Part shown: piece by piece, positions 9,801 through 19,077 of the stretch
Numbering within the stretch: position 1 is the first letter of the stretch
How the letters are laid out: each line of letters opens with the position of its first letter
DNA from: Drosophila persimilis
Lineage: Eukaryota > Arthropoda > Insecta > Diptera > Drosophilidae
Direction: 5' to 3'
Length of the DNA stretch: 64,000 bases
Assembly: GCF_003286085.1 (NCBI RefSeq)
Contig: NW_020825321.1
Coordinates: 1,550,001-1,614,000 of the forward strand
Program-made: the position numbers and the translations under genes
Notes under the pieces: generated by a model
What the model was told of the DNA's origin: nothing
Database searches by the model: none
Seen by the model: only the letters and a program-made list of their open reading frames with translations

Positions 9801-11035
9801 TGTTGCGAGTGGGGGGGGCGACTACCCAAGCTCCTATATCATACGATGCCAAGTTTCCTCTGCTTTTGACTAAGCGCTCGCAATTCGTGCGAAGCTATAT
9901 TCGTCATCTGCACCATTCGAATTTTCATGTCGGCCCACGAGCACTTGTGAGCATCCTTCGACAGAGCGTTTGGATAGTGAACGCTCAGGAGGTCTACCGT
10001 CAGACAGTTCGATCGTGTATGCGCTGTTTTAAATGCAAGCCTCGATTGCTGACGCAACTCATGGGGAATTTACCCGCAGATCGACTCCGTGCTATCCGCC
10101 CATTTTCAATTTGCGGCGTTGATTTTTGTGGACCAGTGTACACGACATTGAAAATTCGCGAAAGGCCCCCAAACAAGTCATACATTGCGCTTTTTGTTTG
10201 TTTTGCGTCCAAGGCGGTTCACCTAGAAATAGTTTCCGATCTAACCACTGACTGTTTTTTGTTGGCTTTCCAAAGGTTCGTCGGGCGCCGAGGATATCCC
10301 CAAGTCGTCCATTGCGACAACGGGACGAACTTCGTCGGAGCGAGCCGCCATCTCAGCGCTCTGCGGATCAGGCTCAAGGAGACGCAATTCGCGACTTCGC
10401 GTCAAAAAACGGATGCGAATTTGCGTTCATACCGCCGCAAGCTCCTCACATGGGAGGGCTATGGGAGGCAGGTGTAAAAACTGCCAAGAGCCTACTCCTA
10501 CGGGCGGTAGGCAGCGCGCTCCTAACCACCGAAGAGCTCGCCACAGTCCTCGTCGGCATCGAGGCCATCATGAAGTCGAGGCCGCTGGGTGCCATCAGCC
10601 AAGATCCAAGCGACGGCGAGGCCCTAACACCCGGGCACCTGCTGACAGGCGGGTCGCTCATCGCCCCCCCAGCACTGCGGACTCCGGAACAGGAGAGTCT
10701 CAGTTGCTTGCGGCGATGGCGACTTGTCTCGTCAGTCAGGCAAGCGTTTTGGCAGCGATGGTCCCGCGAATATGTCCTGGGGCTGCAAATTCGGGGCAAA
10801 TGGCACCAGCGGCAACCGAACCTCGAGGAAGGAGACCTCATCATCGTGGCCGAGGACAATCTGCCGCCTCAGGAGTGGCTCGTGGGGAGGGTCATCGCCA
10901 CGCACGCAGGAGAGGACGGCATGGTCAGGGTCGTCGAAATAAGGACTAGCACTGGAGCGGTTTTTCGGCGGGCCATACACAAATTATCGCCGCTCCCAAT
11001 GTGTTGAAGCCGATGCAGGCGTTCAACGGGGCCGG
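9801..11035 (+). pseudogene. BEL/Pao fragment Z: integrase and C-terminal tail, one frameshift
   Basis: The plus-strand frame to 10477 begins within the zinc-binding region (ISYDAKFPLLL, HVGPRALVS, CMRCFKCKP) and continues into the integrase core with GVDFCGP, KAVHLEIVSDL and CDNGTNFVG. The next frame (open 10312-11007) supplies the third catalytic motif, PHMGGLWEAGVK, then SRPLGAI, LTPGHLLTGG, FWQRWSREYV and the ending IHKLSPLPMC. A single frame change between about 10375 and 10400 splits the core. Everything upstream of integrase is absent. The part after about 10300 is noticeably GC-richer than the part before. The 3' LTR follows. Confidence 0.87.
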
Positions 11036-11290
11036 TGTTGCGTGACCTTCCATCCATGGCGGCGATTATTAGTTATTGATCTTAATTATGAAGTCTAGTG
11101 TAAGTTAGGCTAGGGCAAAGCGGGAGCGCAATAAAAGCTCGCTCTCTCGCTCTTGGCGAATTCGCCCCGCTTTGCCACCGTAGGTTAGCTAGAGTAAGAG
11201 ATTTGAATTGTGAAGGAAATATAGTTGTTCGCTAACATTGAAATAGATCGAACGTATCAATTTTTCGCCGAATAAATAATTTAAATTACA
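11036..11290 (+). repeat. 3' LTR of BEL fragment Z (255 bp)
   Basis: It starts TGTTGCGTG after a purine-rich tract (acggggccgg) and ends AATTACA. It contains AATAAA at about 11130 and 11270, suitable for polyadenylation. About 50 bases of unassigned sequence (11291-11339) separate it from the CR1-like copy. Confidence 0.68.
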
Positions 11291-11339
11291 GCCACCCAAA
11301 GTTTTCGGTTAATTCATTAGAAAAACTCTTCTAATTTTT

Positions 11340-14198
11340 CAACTACAGCTACTAATTAATAGAAAGGTGTGTAAGGATTAATAATTTAATAAGAGGAAGA
11401 GAATTAGTGTTGGATATAATATGGTAGAGGGAATTATAATCCGAGCATAAGACCCTAAACGGTTCATGCAAGGAATAATTCGATCTACAAAGTGGAAGGA
11501 ACAACGGTATAAAATTTCTAGTCAGTCTAATAGGAATAAAAATAATAGGAGTAAAAAGTTTTTCTGTACTGATTCTATACGGTCCTGGTGTACTTTGTAC
11601 TGAGGGCATTCTAAGATCGGACGAACAAAAGAGGTATAGAGAGTCTTTGTTATATAGGGGTCGTCAAATTCCTTTGACCACCTCTTTATAAACCCAAGCA
11701 CGCCCATGGCCTTATTTACCATGGTAGAAATGTGTTCGGAAAACTTTAACTTGGGGTTTAACATGATCTGGGTTTTAGATCATCCACCAGGGTAATTCTC
11801 TCAAGGGAACCAACAAAGGGCTAGAACGATGAAATGTCATAACTTTGCGCTTTGAGGCATTAAGGTGTAACAAGTTTGCACAAAACCATGACTGAAAGTT
11901 ACTGAGATCGGATTGCAAGCGAGAATGAAATGAAATGTCCTTATACTGGACACACCGTTTAACATCATCCGCATACAAAGGTACTCGAGAGTATGTTAAT
12001 ACCGAAGGCAAGTCATTAATAAAGAGTGTGTAGAGTAAGGGGCCTAGATGGCTGCCTTGTGGTACTCCAGAAGAAACCTTTACTGGTAAAGAGAGTGGGT
12101 TTTTGAAGAGGACTCTTTGAGACCTAGAACAAAGATAGCTACAAATCCATCTCAGGAGGTTGGGCGGAAACCATAAAAGGTCAAGTTTATGTGCTAATGC
12201 TTTACTAAAGTCGGTGTAAATAACATCCGTCTGTAAGTTACCTTGAAAACCTTTAATAATGAAAGAGGTAAACTCTAACAAGTTCGTGGTGGTTGATCGC
12301 CGCCTTATAAATCCATGCTGAGTTGGAGATATAAGTGACTTGCAGAGATGTTGCAAGTGCGGAGTTAAAACCTTCTCAAACATTTTGGGAATAGCGGATA
12401 ACTTTGCTATACCTCTATAATTTTTTGCATCAGACTTGCTACCTTTTTTATAGAGAGGAATTATGAACGATTCCTTCCAGATTGGGGGGAAGCAATCCAT
12501 GGACAGGGTGAATAGTTTAAGCAAAGGTCCACACAGAGCCTCGGCGCAGTACCTGAGTACACAACCTGGAACCCCGTCTGGACCCAGTTAAAACACCGGC
12601 TTAACTAGTCGAAGATCATGAAGTAGGGAATATTCATTTAACAATTCATTCGACCTCGGTAATCCGTATGGGTACGGTTGACCAGAATAGCTCTCCTCAG
12701 AATAGGTGGTTTGGAAAAACTGGGCAAAAAGATCGGCCATTGCCTGATCATTATTTGCCGACGTATTACAAAATGATAGCGAGGATGGGTGTGCGGACGT
12801 TCTACGCTTATTGTTTACGAAGCAGTAAAGCTGTTTAGGGTACTGAGAAAAACGTGTCCTGCATCGAGATAGGTAGTTCTTATAGCATTGAGCATTAAGA
12901 ACTGAAAAGTTTGACCGAGCTACTACATAACGAGAGTAAGAAGTAGGAGAGCCCACTTTTTGAAATTTTTTATAAAGTCTTGATTTTAAGTTTTTTAGAC
13001 TGGATAACTCTTTGGTTAACCAAGGGGGTTTTCCAGATCTAATCGGACAAGAAAGCGGGACACAAGAATCAAAAAATGTGCCAAGAGCATTGTAAAAAAT
13101 ATTTGTGCCTTTTGTGACATCAGTGCACAAGTACAAAGCGGACCAATCAAAATCCCTAATTAGGTTATTAAGCTTCGCAAACTCGGCTTTACGAAAGCAG
13201 CGGACACGTTCAGGTAGTCTACTCGACCGATCCAATACAGTTGGTCCTATATCTAGCGACACCTCGAAAGTCGGGTTAACAACACTATGGTCGGATCCGA
13301 TACAAAGCATAGATCAAGCAATCGACCCAAGGAATTTTTCACATGATTGACTTGAGACAGGGACAGGTCAAGCAAGCTGTGAACAAAGTCATGTCGTGAC
13401 ATGGGCACTAGGATACTAGACTCGTTTACCGAAGACCAAACAGTTCCTGGCAAGGAATATCAGATAGCGAGGAAGAAACAGCGGTTAAAGCGGACAAGTG
13501 CTGCTCATAAATTGAAATATCCGAAGAAGGTGGGATATACGAGCAAGTAATGAATATAGCGAAAGCGGGAAGAATCAGTTTTACACACAGGAATTCCAGT
13601 TCCTGTTGAACTTGGACTGTGAAGTGTTCTGACGTGAAGTAAGAGTCCACTGCAATTAGAACCCCTCCTGCACGTCGAGACGAACGGTCCTTTCTTAAAG
13701 TTGTGTACCGACCTGCCGAAACCTCGCAACTAAGACTGTCCGGCTTTTACCAGGTTTCAGTAAACACAATAACGTGGGAAGCAAATGTAACACTATCCCG
13801 GAAAAGAATTCTGAGCTTACTACGCAAGCCTCTTACATTCCGATAGGTTACTAAAAGAGAAGATAGTTTTTTGGAAAGGTGGAAGCAAGACGGGAAGTTG
13901 GGGAAGAGGAAGTTGACGTTGAGGGTGTCACACTGGAAAGAGTTGGAAGGGATATGGGGGGCCTATTCTTCTTCTTAGCCTTAAACTCCTTCACCACCAA
14001 ATGCTCCGGCCAAAATTTGGCGGAGCAAATGGTGTCAAATTGAGTTGGGGAGATGCCTTTCTTAAACGAGGTTATCTCCCTGGCATAAGAGAAGTTAAAT
14101 TTCTCCACCTTTAAACCCACGGCTTTTATTTTGCTTTGAATAAAAGCAATTACATCATTAGATGTGAGGTCAGGGGCCAGACGTGAAACATAAACTTG
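11340..14198 (-). pseudogene. Degraded CR1-like non-LTR element, unit 1
   Basis: The sequence aligns throughout with the complete CR1-like element at 42352-47023. It holds the end of ORF2 (VNKAMGVLGFIKRWSKEFDD near 11700), the RT core (GVPQGSHLGPLL at about 12060), the endonuclease region (12600-13700) and the C-terminal part of ORF1 (13851-14198). It lacks the roughly 300-bp 3' UTR. Numerous short deletions break the frames, for example about 190 bp missing near 11535, 27 bp near 12197 and a few codons near 12500. Such small deletions are typical of old non-LTR copies in flies. The active-site YADD survives but the protein does not. Confidence 0.9.
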
Positions 14199-14318
14199 CT
14201 CTAATGTTTGCACAGAAGTACATGGCTGTACAAACTCTTGAGCCTCCGCAGCCACGCGAGTTAATTGGGATTTGCAGGCCCCACGTTGCTGAATTAGACG
14301 ATGCACTAGGGCCTTCAT
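13851..14318 (-). CDS. Chimeric ORF: X Gag start fused to CR1 ORF1 C-terminus (155 aa)
   Basis: At the tandem junction the first 40 or so codons of the X polyprotein (beginning MKALVHRLIQQRG at 14318) run in frame into the C-terminal 114 residues of CR1 ORF1 (VYVSRLAPDLTSNDVIAF onward), ending at the natural ORF1 stop. Upstream on the same strand stand the duplicated X 5' LTR (14405-14968) and leader, so a promoter is in the right place. The X part stops well short of the Gag domain, and the CR1 part lacks the N-terminal PHD-like finger. There is no evidence that it is expressed. It is a plausible accidental fusion gene. Confidence 0.5.
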   Translation of the reverse strand: MKALVHRLIQQRGACKSQLTRVAAEAQEFVQPCTSVQTLEQVYVSRLAPDLTSNDVIAFIQSKIKAVGLKVEKFNFSYAREITSFKKGISPTQFDTICSAKFWPEHLVVKEFKAKKKNRPPISLPTLSSVTPSTSTSSSPTSRLASTFPKNYLLF

Positions 14319-14376
14319 GGCAAACAGCGGGTAACGGTATCACTCCATATGTATATAAATAAACTCAAACGCGGAG

Positions 14377-14394
14377 ATCCGGCTCGAAGGACCA
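14377..14394 (-). other. Duplicated primer-binding site of X, tRNA-Tyr type
   Basis: Copy of 6675-6692 inside the tandem unit, lying between the duplicated X LTR and the chimeric ORF start. It is identical to the original. Confidence 0.7.
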
Positions 14395-14404
14395 AAATTT
14401 GCTA

Positions 14405-14968
14405 TGGTTATGAATTAGTGGACTGTATAATCGTTTATAACTTGAGCCCATTTATTATTTATTGATTATTCAATATTGGTGGTTATAGTACAATTATATT
14501 ACAAGAATAGCGGGGGGCTCGATTCTGCGGCGGCACAAACCATTCGTGCGGGCGGCTTCGTCTAGAAGTTTCTACTGCGGTTCAAAGTAAGCGTGCGGGC
14601 GGCTTCGTCTAGAAGTTTCTACTGCGGTTCAAAGTAAGCGTGCGGGCGGCTTCGTCTAGAAGTTTCTACTGCATCAACTCCGCGAAAAGAAGTCGAGCAA
14701 AAGGGAATTGAAAGATCACGCGATAAGACTCGACGCGACGGTCTCAATGCAAAACAACGGAACGCATCGCTGTGTGCGTGTGCAGCTGCGGGTCTGGCCA
14801 TGCGTGTGAGAACATTACAGCTATGTTCTGGACCCGAGTAAACAACAACACAGCTATGCGCGTAAAAATAGTTACTTAGGCGGTGTACTACAATCATGAG
14901 CGTGTAAATAGGTCAATCGCAATATACATGAAAATTGAATTAAAAACTACGAGGCTCATATCTCACCA
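14405..14968 (-). repeat. Duplicated 5' LTR of element X
   Basis: Copy of 6703-7266 at offset 7702, again with three 47-bp subrepeats. No second LTR accompanies it and it is a product of the segmental duplication, not of a separate insertion. It could act as a promoter toward the chimeric ORF ending at 13851. Confidence 0.9.
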
Positions 14969-15016
14969 TATACAACCTCTCGACTTTCATTAACTGAAAA
15001 ATTGCAACAGTTATTA
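14969..15016 (+). repeat. Duplicated right part of LTR A
   Basis: Copy of 7267-7314. It shows that the duplicated block carried the X insertion site, so X inserted before the duplication. Confidence 0.7.
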
Positions 15017-15330
15017 TGTTAATAATCCAATTTTTAACCGCGAACTTTTTAACGCTATCACCGTTAGTGGCAGCATAAAACTACCACACCATAAAATTGC
15101 AAACCTTTTCAATATCCCTAATATTAACGTAAAATTCTTTCTGTTACCCACTGTTCGCGAATAATATGCTCGATGGATTTTATTTATTTTGTTCTTGTCC
15201 AGTTCGATGTCTATTTGGTACTGAAAAATGCCGTCGCAGCGGCTATTAGAATATGTGTGTATACAAATTTTTGTCTCTTTTGGCGATTGCTTCTTCGCTT
15301 AGCGATGGACTTGTTATGCGTTCCTCAACA
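15017..15330 (-). repeat. LTR of BEL fragment Y, unit 2
   Basis: Copy of 7315-7628. After it, this unit keeps 37 bases that are missing in unit 1. They include the purine-rich tract expected beside a 3' LTR, so unit 1 most likely suffered the deletion. Confidence 0.63.
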
Positions 15331-17538
15331 TCCCGGCCCGCCCTGAAACAAAGGGCGCGATTTTAGTAATTGGTCGGGTTAATTCTCCAGATGCGGTCTT
15401 GAGCTTGACAGCTCAAACTAGTTCTAGTTCAAACTATTCCTTAACAAGCACAACGTCCCCGATCGAGATGTTAAGGATTGACTTGGTCCTTTTTGGACGA
15501 TGTTGCAGAGTGGTCAGGTACTCCAGATGCCATTGTTTCCAGAAGCATTGGTACATGGATTGGATACTCTGCCAGTACCCCAATCGACCCACAGGAATGT
15601 GACCCAAGTCAGCCTCCGGTATGGTGGTGAATGGTCGTCCAATTAAGAAGTGAACCGGCGATAAATAGTTGACCGCAGTATACGGTGTGTAGTATAGACG
15701 TGAATTGACCACTGCGCTGACTTGCGCAAGTAGGGTATGTATCTGCTCAAATGTAAGCATTGTGGTTCCGACGACTCGTCGAAGGTGCAGTTTAACAGAT
15801 CGAACTGCCGATTCCCCATTTTTCACCCCAATGAGGTGAACCACGCGGAATAAATATCCATTGTATATCTTCATCCGCCAGGTATGAGTAACCAGGTCGG
15901 TGTGTTACTGTGACGCCAGTAGGGTTTGCATTTCATCGAGTGAGCGTTTCGTGCCGATGAAATTTGTGCCGTTGTCACTGTAGATTTTGGCACACTTGCC
16001 ACGTAGAGATATGAAGTACCGCAGTGCAGCCAGGAACGTTTCAGTGGTGAGATTCGTGGCAAGTTCCAAATGTATTGCCGATGTGACCATGCAAACGAAT
16101 AGGCATATATAGCTCTTGCTTATACTTGGTTTGCGAACCTTGCAATCCTTGTGAAGGATTGGCCCAGCATAGTCGCAACCGGTGTTGATAAATGGCAGTG
16201 CTTGTGTGATATGAATGCTGGGTAGATCAGCCATTCGTTGCTGTGATGTATGCAGCCAAACATTCGTGCGTGATTTTGAACAATTACGAAGAGTGCAGAA
16301 ACACCAGGGTGGAGGTTGACCCGGTGCTCGTGATGCAATGAGTCTTTGGCAGCAAAACTGGATGTTTCGCCTCTACTTTGAATTGAGAGTGATGCCATCG
16401 TCCGCCGACGATAGTAGTCATCTTGAAAGCAGGTTTGCGCGTAACGCAAACACAGAATCCGTGTAGTCCTGATCTCATGAAATGTAAGATATTAGGAGCT
16501 CATGTCCCGAGATGGATGTTTTGAGCGTGGGATGAAGCGAAGGACATAGCCAATAGTGTGCACCAGCTTCCGCCAGGAGGAGACTCGGGCTATTAGTTCT
16601 TCCAGTGGATTATCCAATTTTGATTCGGCCAATGTAGACAAACAATTGGTTTTGACTTCGTTTTGTATGCCAGTTTCTAAAAGCGTAACGTAAAACTTTG
16701 AGTTGTTCAAGTTTACCAAGAATTTATCGTTGTCACGTAGCCATGAAGGACTAGTCCACCACAGCTGAAAGTCGATGAGGTCAGCAGCCATGATGCCTCT
16801 GGACGCATAGTCAGCTGCGATTGTTTTGGAGTCCACATGAAGCCAAGCATGGCATGTAATGGAATCCAGAATTGCCGAGGTTCGATTGCCAACAAACGTC
16901 TTCAGCTGGGCTGGTGCATATGATAGCCACGATAAAACAATTGTAGAGTCGCACCATGCAAATACAATTGTATCTCTGTGTCGTAATCCAGCCTTAATTG
17001 ATCGTATGAGTTGGCTCAGAAGAAGTGGTCCGCAAAGCTCCTAGCATGGCAAGGATTGCTGCTTGAGTGGAGCCACCCATGTATTTGCAGCCACTAAAGA
17101 TACGGACACAGAGCCGTCGTCGTGTATTACTCTACTGTAAACTACAGCAGCGTATGCCTTGATAGAAGCGTCTGGGAATCCGTGCAACTCGATGTTGTCT
17201 GCGTCGTTGACAACAAAACGTGGTGGTTGAAACTGCTGTTATGTGTCGAGGTCAGCTCGCCACTTCAGCCAATTGTCAGCCAGTTTTGTTGGAAGTGGAT
17301 CATCCCAATCCAGATTGAGTAACCATAGTCGCTGAAAAATAATCTTGAACTGAACCACGACGGGTGCCAAGAGTCCAAGTGGATCGAATATCCGTGAAAC
17401 ATCGGACGAGACTTGTCTTTTTGTGCACTTAGGATTTGCAGATAGACCCACATTAGGAAAGGATCTACAATTGGTCCTAGTCTTCAGCGGTTGAACCCAT
17501 TCATCCATGAAGACACAGGGACTTGGTGCAAATTTTCG
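15331..17538 (-). pseudogene. BEL/Pao fragment Y, unit 2
   Basis: Copy of 7629-9800 with the same frame breaks: integrase tail 15434-15874, core 15905-16234, zinc region 16284-16478, ASRG motif region 16492-16836 and RT/A17 end 17239-17508. The identical disabling changes show that it was already dead when duplicated. Confidence 0.85.
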
Positions 17539-18773
17539 TTGTTGCGAGTGGGGGGGCGACTACCCAAGCTCCTATATCATACGATGCCAAGTTTCCTCTG
17601 CTTTTGACTAAGCGCTCGCAATTCGTGCGAAGCTATATTCGTCATCTGCACCATTCGAATTTTCATGTCGGCCCACGAGCACTTGTGAGCATCCTTCGAC
17701 AGAGCGTTTGGATAGTGAACGCTCAGGAGGTCTACCGTCAGACAGTTCGATCGTGTATGCGCTGTTTTAAATGCAAGCCTCGATTGCTGACGCAACTCAT
17801 GGGGAATTTACCCGCAGATCGACTCCGTGCTATCCGCCCATTTTCAATTTGCGGCTTTGATTTTTGTGGACCAGTGTACACGACATTGAAAATTCGCGAA
17901 AGGCCCCCAAACAAGTCATACATTGCGCTTTTTGTTTGTTTTGCGTCCAAGGCGGTTCACCTAGAAATAGTTTCCGATCTAACCACTGACTGTTTTTTGT
18001 TGGCTTTCCAAAGGTTCGTCGGGCGCCGAGGATATCCCCAAGTCGTCCATTGCGACAACGGGACGAACTTCGTCGGAGCGAGCCGCCATCTCAGCGCTCT
18101 GCGGATCAGGCTCAAGGAGACGCAATTCGCGACTTCGCGTCAAAAAACGGATGCGAATTTGCGTTCATACCGCCGCAAGCTCCTCACATGGGAGGGCTAT
18201 GGGAGGCAGGTGTAAAAACTGCCAAGAGCCTACTCCTACGGGCGGTAGGCAGCGCGCTCCTAACCACCGAAGAGCTCGCCACAGTCCTCGTCGGCATCGA
18301 GGCCATCATGAAGTCGAGGCCGCTGGGTGCCATCAGCCAAGATCCAAGCGACGGCGAGGCCCTAACACCCGGGCACCTGCTGACAGGCGGGTCGCTCATC
18401 GCCCCCCCAGCACTGCGGACTCCGGAACAGGAGAGTCTCAGTTGCTTGCGGCGATGGCGACTTGTCTCGTCAGTCAGGCAAGCGTTTTGGCAGCGATGGT
18501 CCCGCGAATATGTCCTGGGGCTGCAAATTCGGGGCAAATGGCACCAGCGGCAACCGAACCTCGAGGAAGGAGACCTCATCATCGTGGCCGAGGACAATCT
18601 GCCGCCTCAGGAGTGGCTCGTGGGGAGGGTCATCGCCACGCACGCAGGAGAGGACGGCATGGTCAGGGTCGTCGAAATAAGGACTAGCACTGGAGCGGTT
18701 TTTCGGCGGGCCATACACAAATTATCGCCGCTCCCAATGTGTTGAAGCCGATGCAGGCGTTCAACGGGGCCGG
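17539..18773 (+). pseudogene. BEL/Pao fragment Z, unit 2
   Basis: Copy of 9801-11035 with the same frameshift inside the integrase core. One substitution changes GVDFCGP to GFDFCGP near 17854, next to the first catalytic aspartate. The last open frame ends at 18745. Confidence 0.85.
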
Positions 18774-19028
18774 TGTTGCGTGACCTTCCATCCATGGCGG
18801 CGATTATTAGTTATTGATCTTAATTATGAAGTCTAGTGTAAGTTAGGCTAGGGCAAAGCGGGAGCGCAATAAAAGCTCGCTCTCTCGCTCTTGGCGAATT
18901 CGCCCCGCTTTGCCACCGTAGGTTAGCTAGAGTAAGAGATTTGAATTGTGAAGGAAATATAGTTGTTCGCTAACATTGAAATAGATCGAACGTATCAATT
19001 TTTCGCCGAATAAATAATTTAAATTACA
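18774..19028 (+). repeat. 3' LTR of BEL fragment Z, unit 2
   Basis: Copy of 11036-11290 at offset 7738, with the same TG...CA ends and AATAAA signals. Confidence 0.66.
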
Positions 19029-19077
19029 GCCACCCAAAGTTTTCGGTTAATTCATTAGAAAAACTCTTCTAATTTTT

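Larger units (their letters stand above)
6497..14198. repeat. Tandem segmental duplication, unit 1 (7702 bp)
   Basis: The stretch 6497-14198 repeats as 14199-21936. Positions correspond with an offset of 7702, which rises to 7739 after a 37-bp indel near 7632 and falls to 7738 after a one-base change in a G run near 9812. Only a handful of substitutions separate the units. The boundary does not fall on an LTR or any visible repeat: the right end of CR1-like sequence (ending aaacttg) is joined to the inside of the X gag gene (starting ctctaatg), with one shared base. This is a non-homologous tandem duplication. Confidence 0.93.

Noticed and set aside
10413..10949. A 178-aa plus-strand ORF and 137-aa and 82-aa minus-strand ORFs in the Z integrase
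   Set aside because: They are out-of-frame readings of a GC-rich integrase gene. The real frame (10312-11007) has the conserved motifs. The same applies at 18151-18718.
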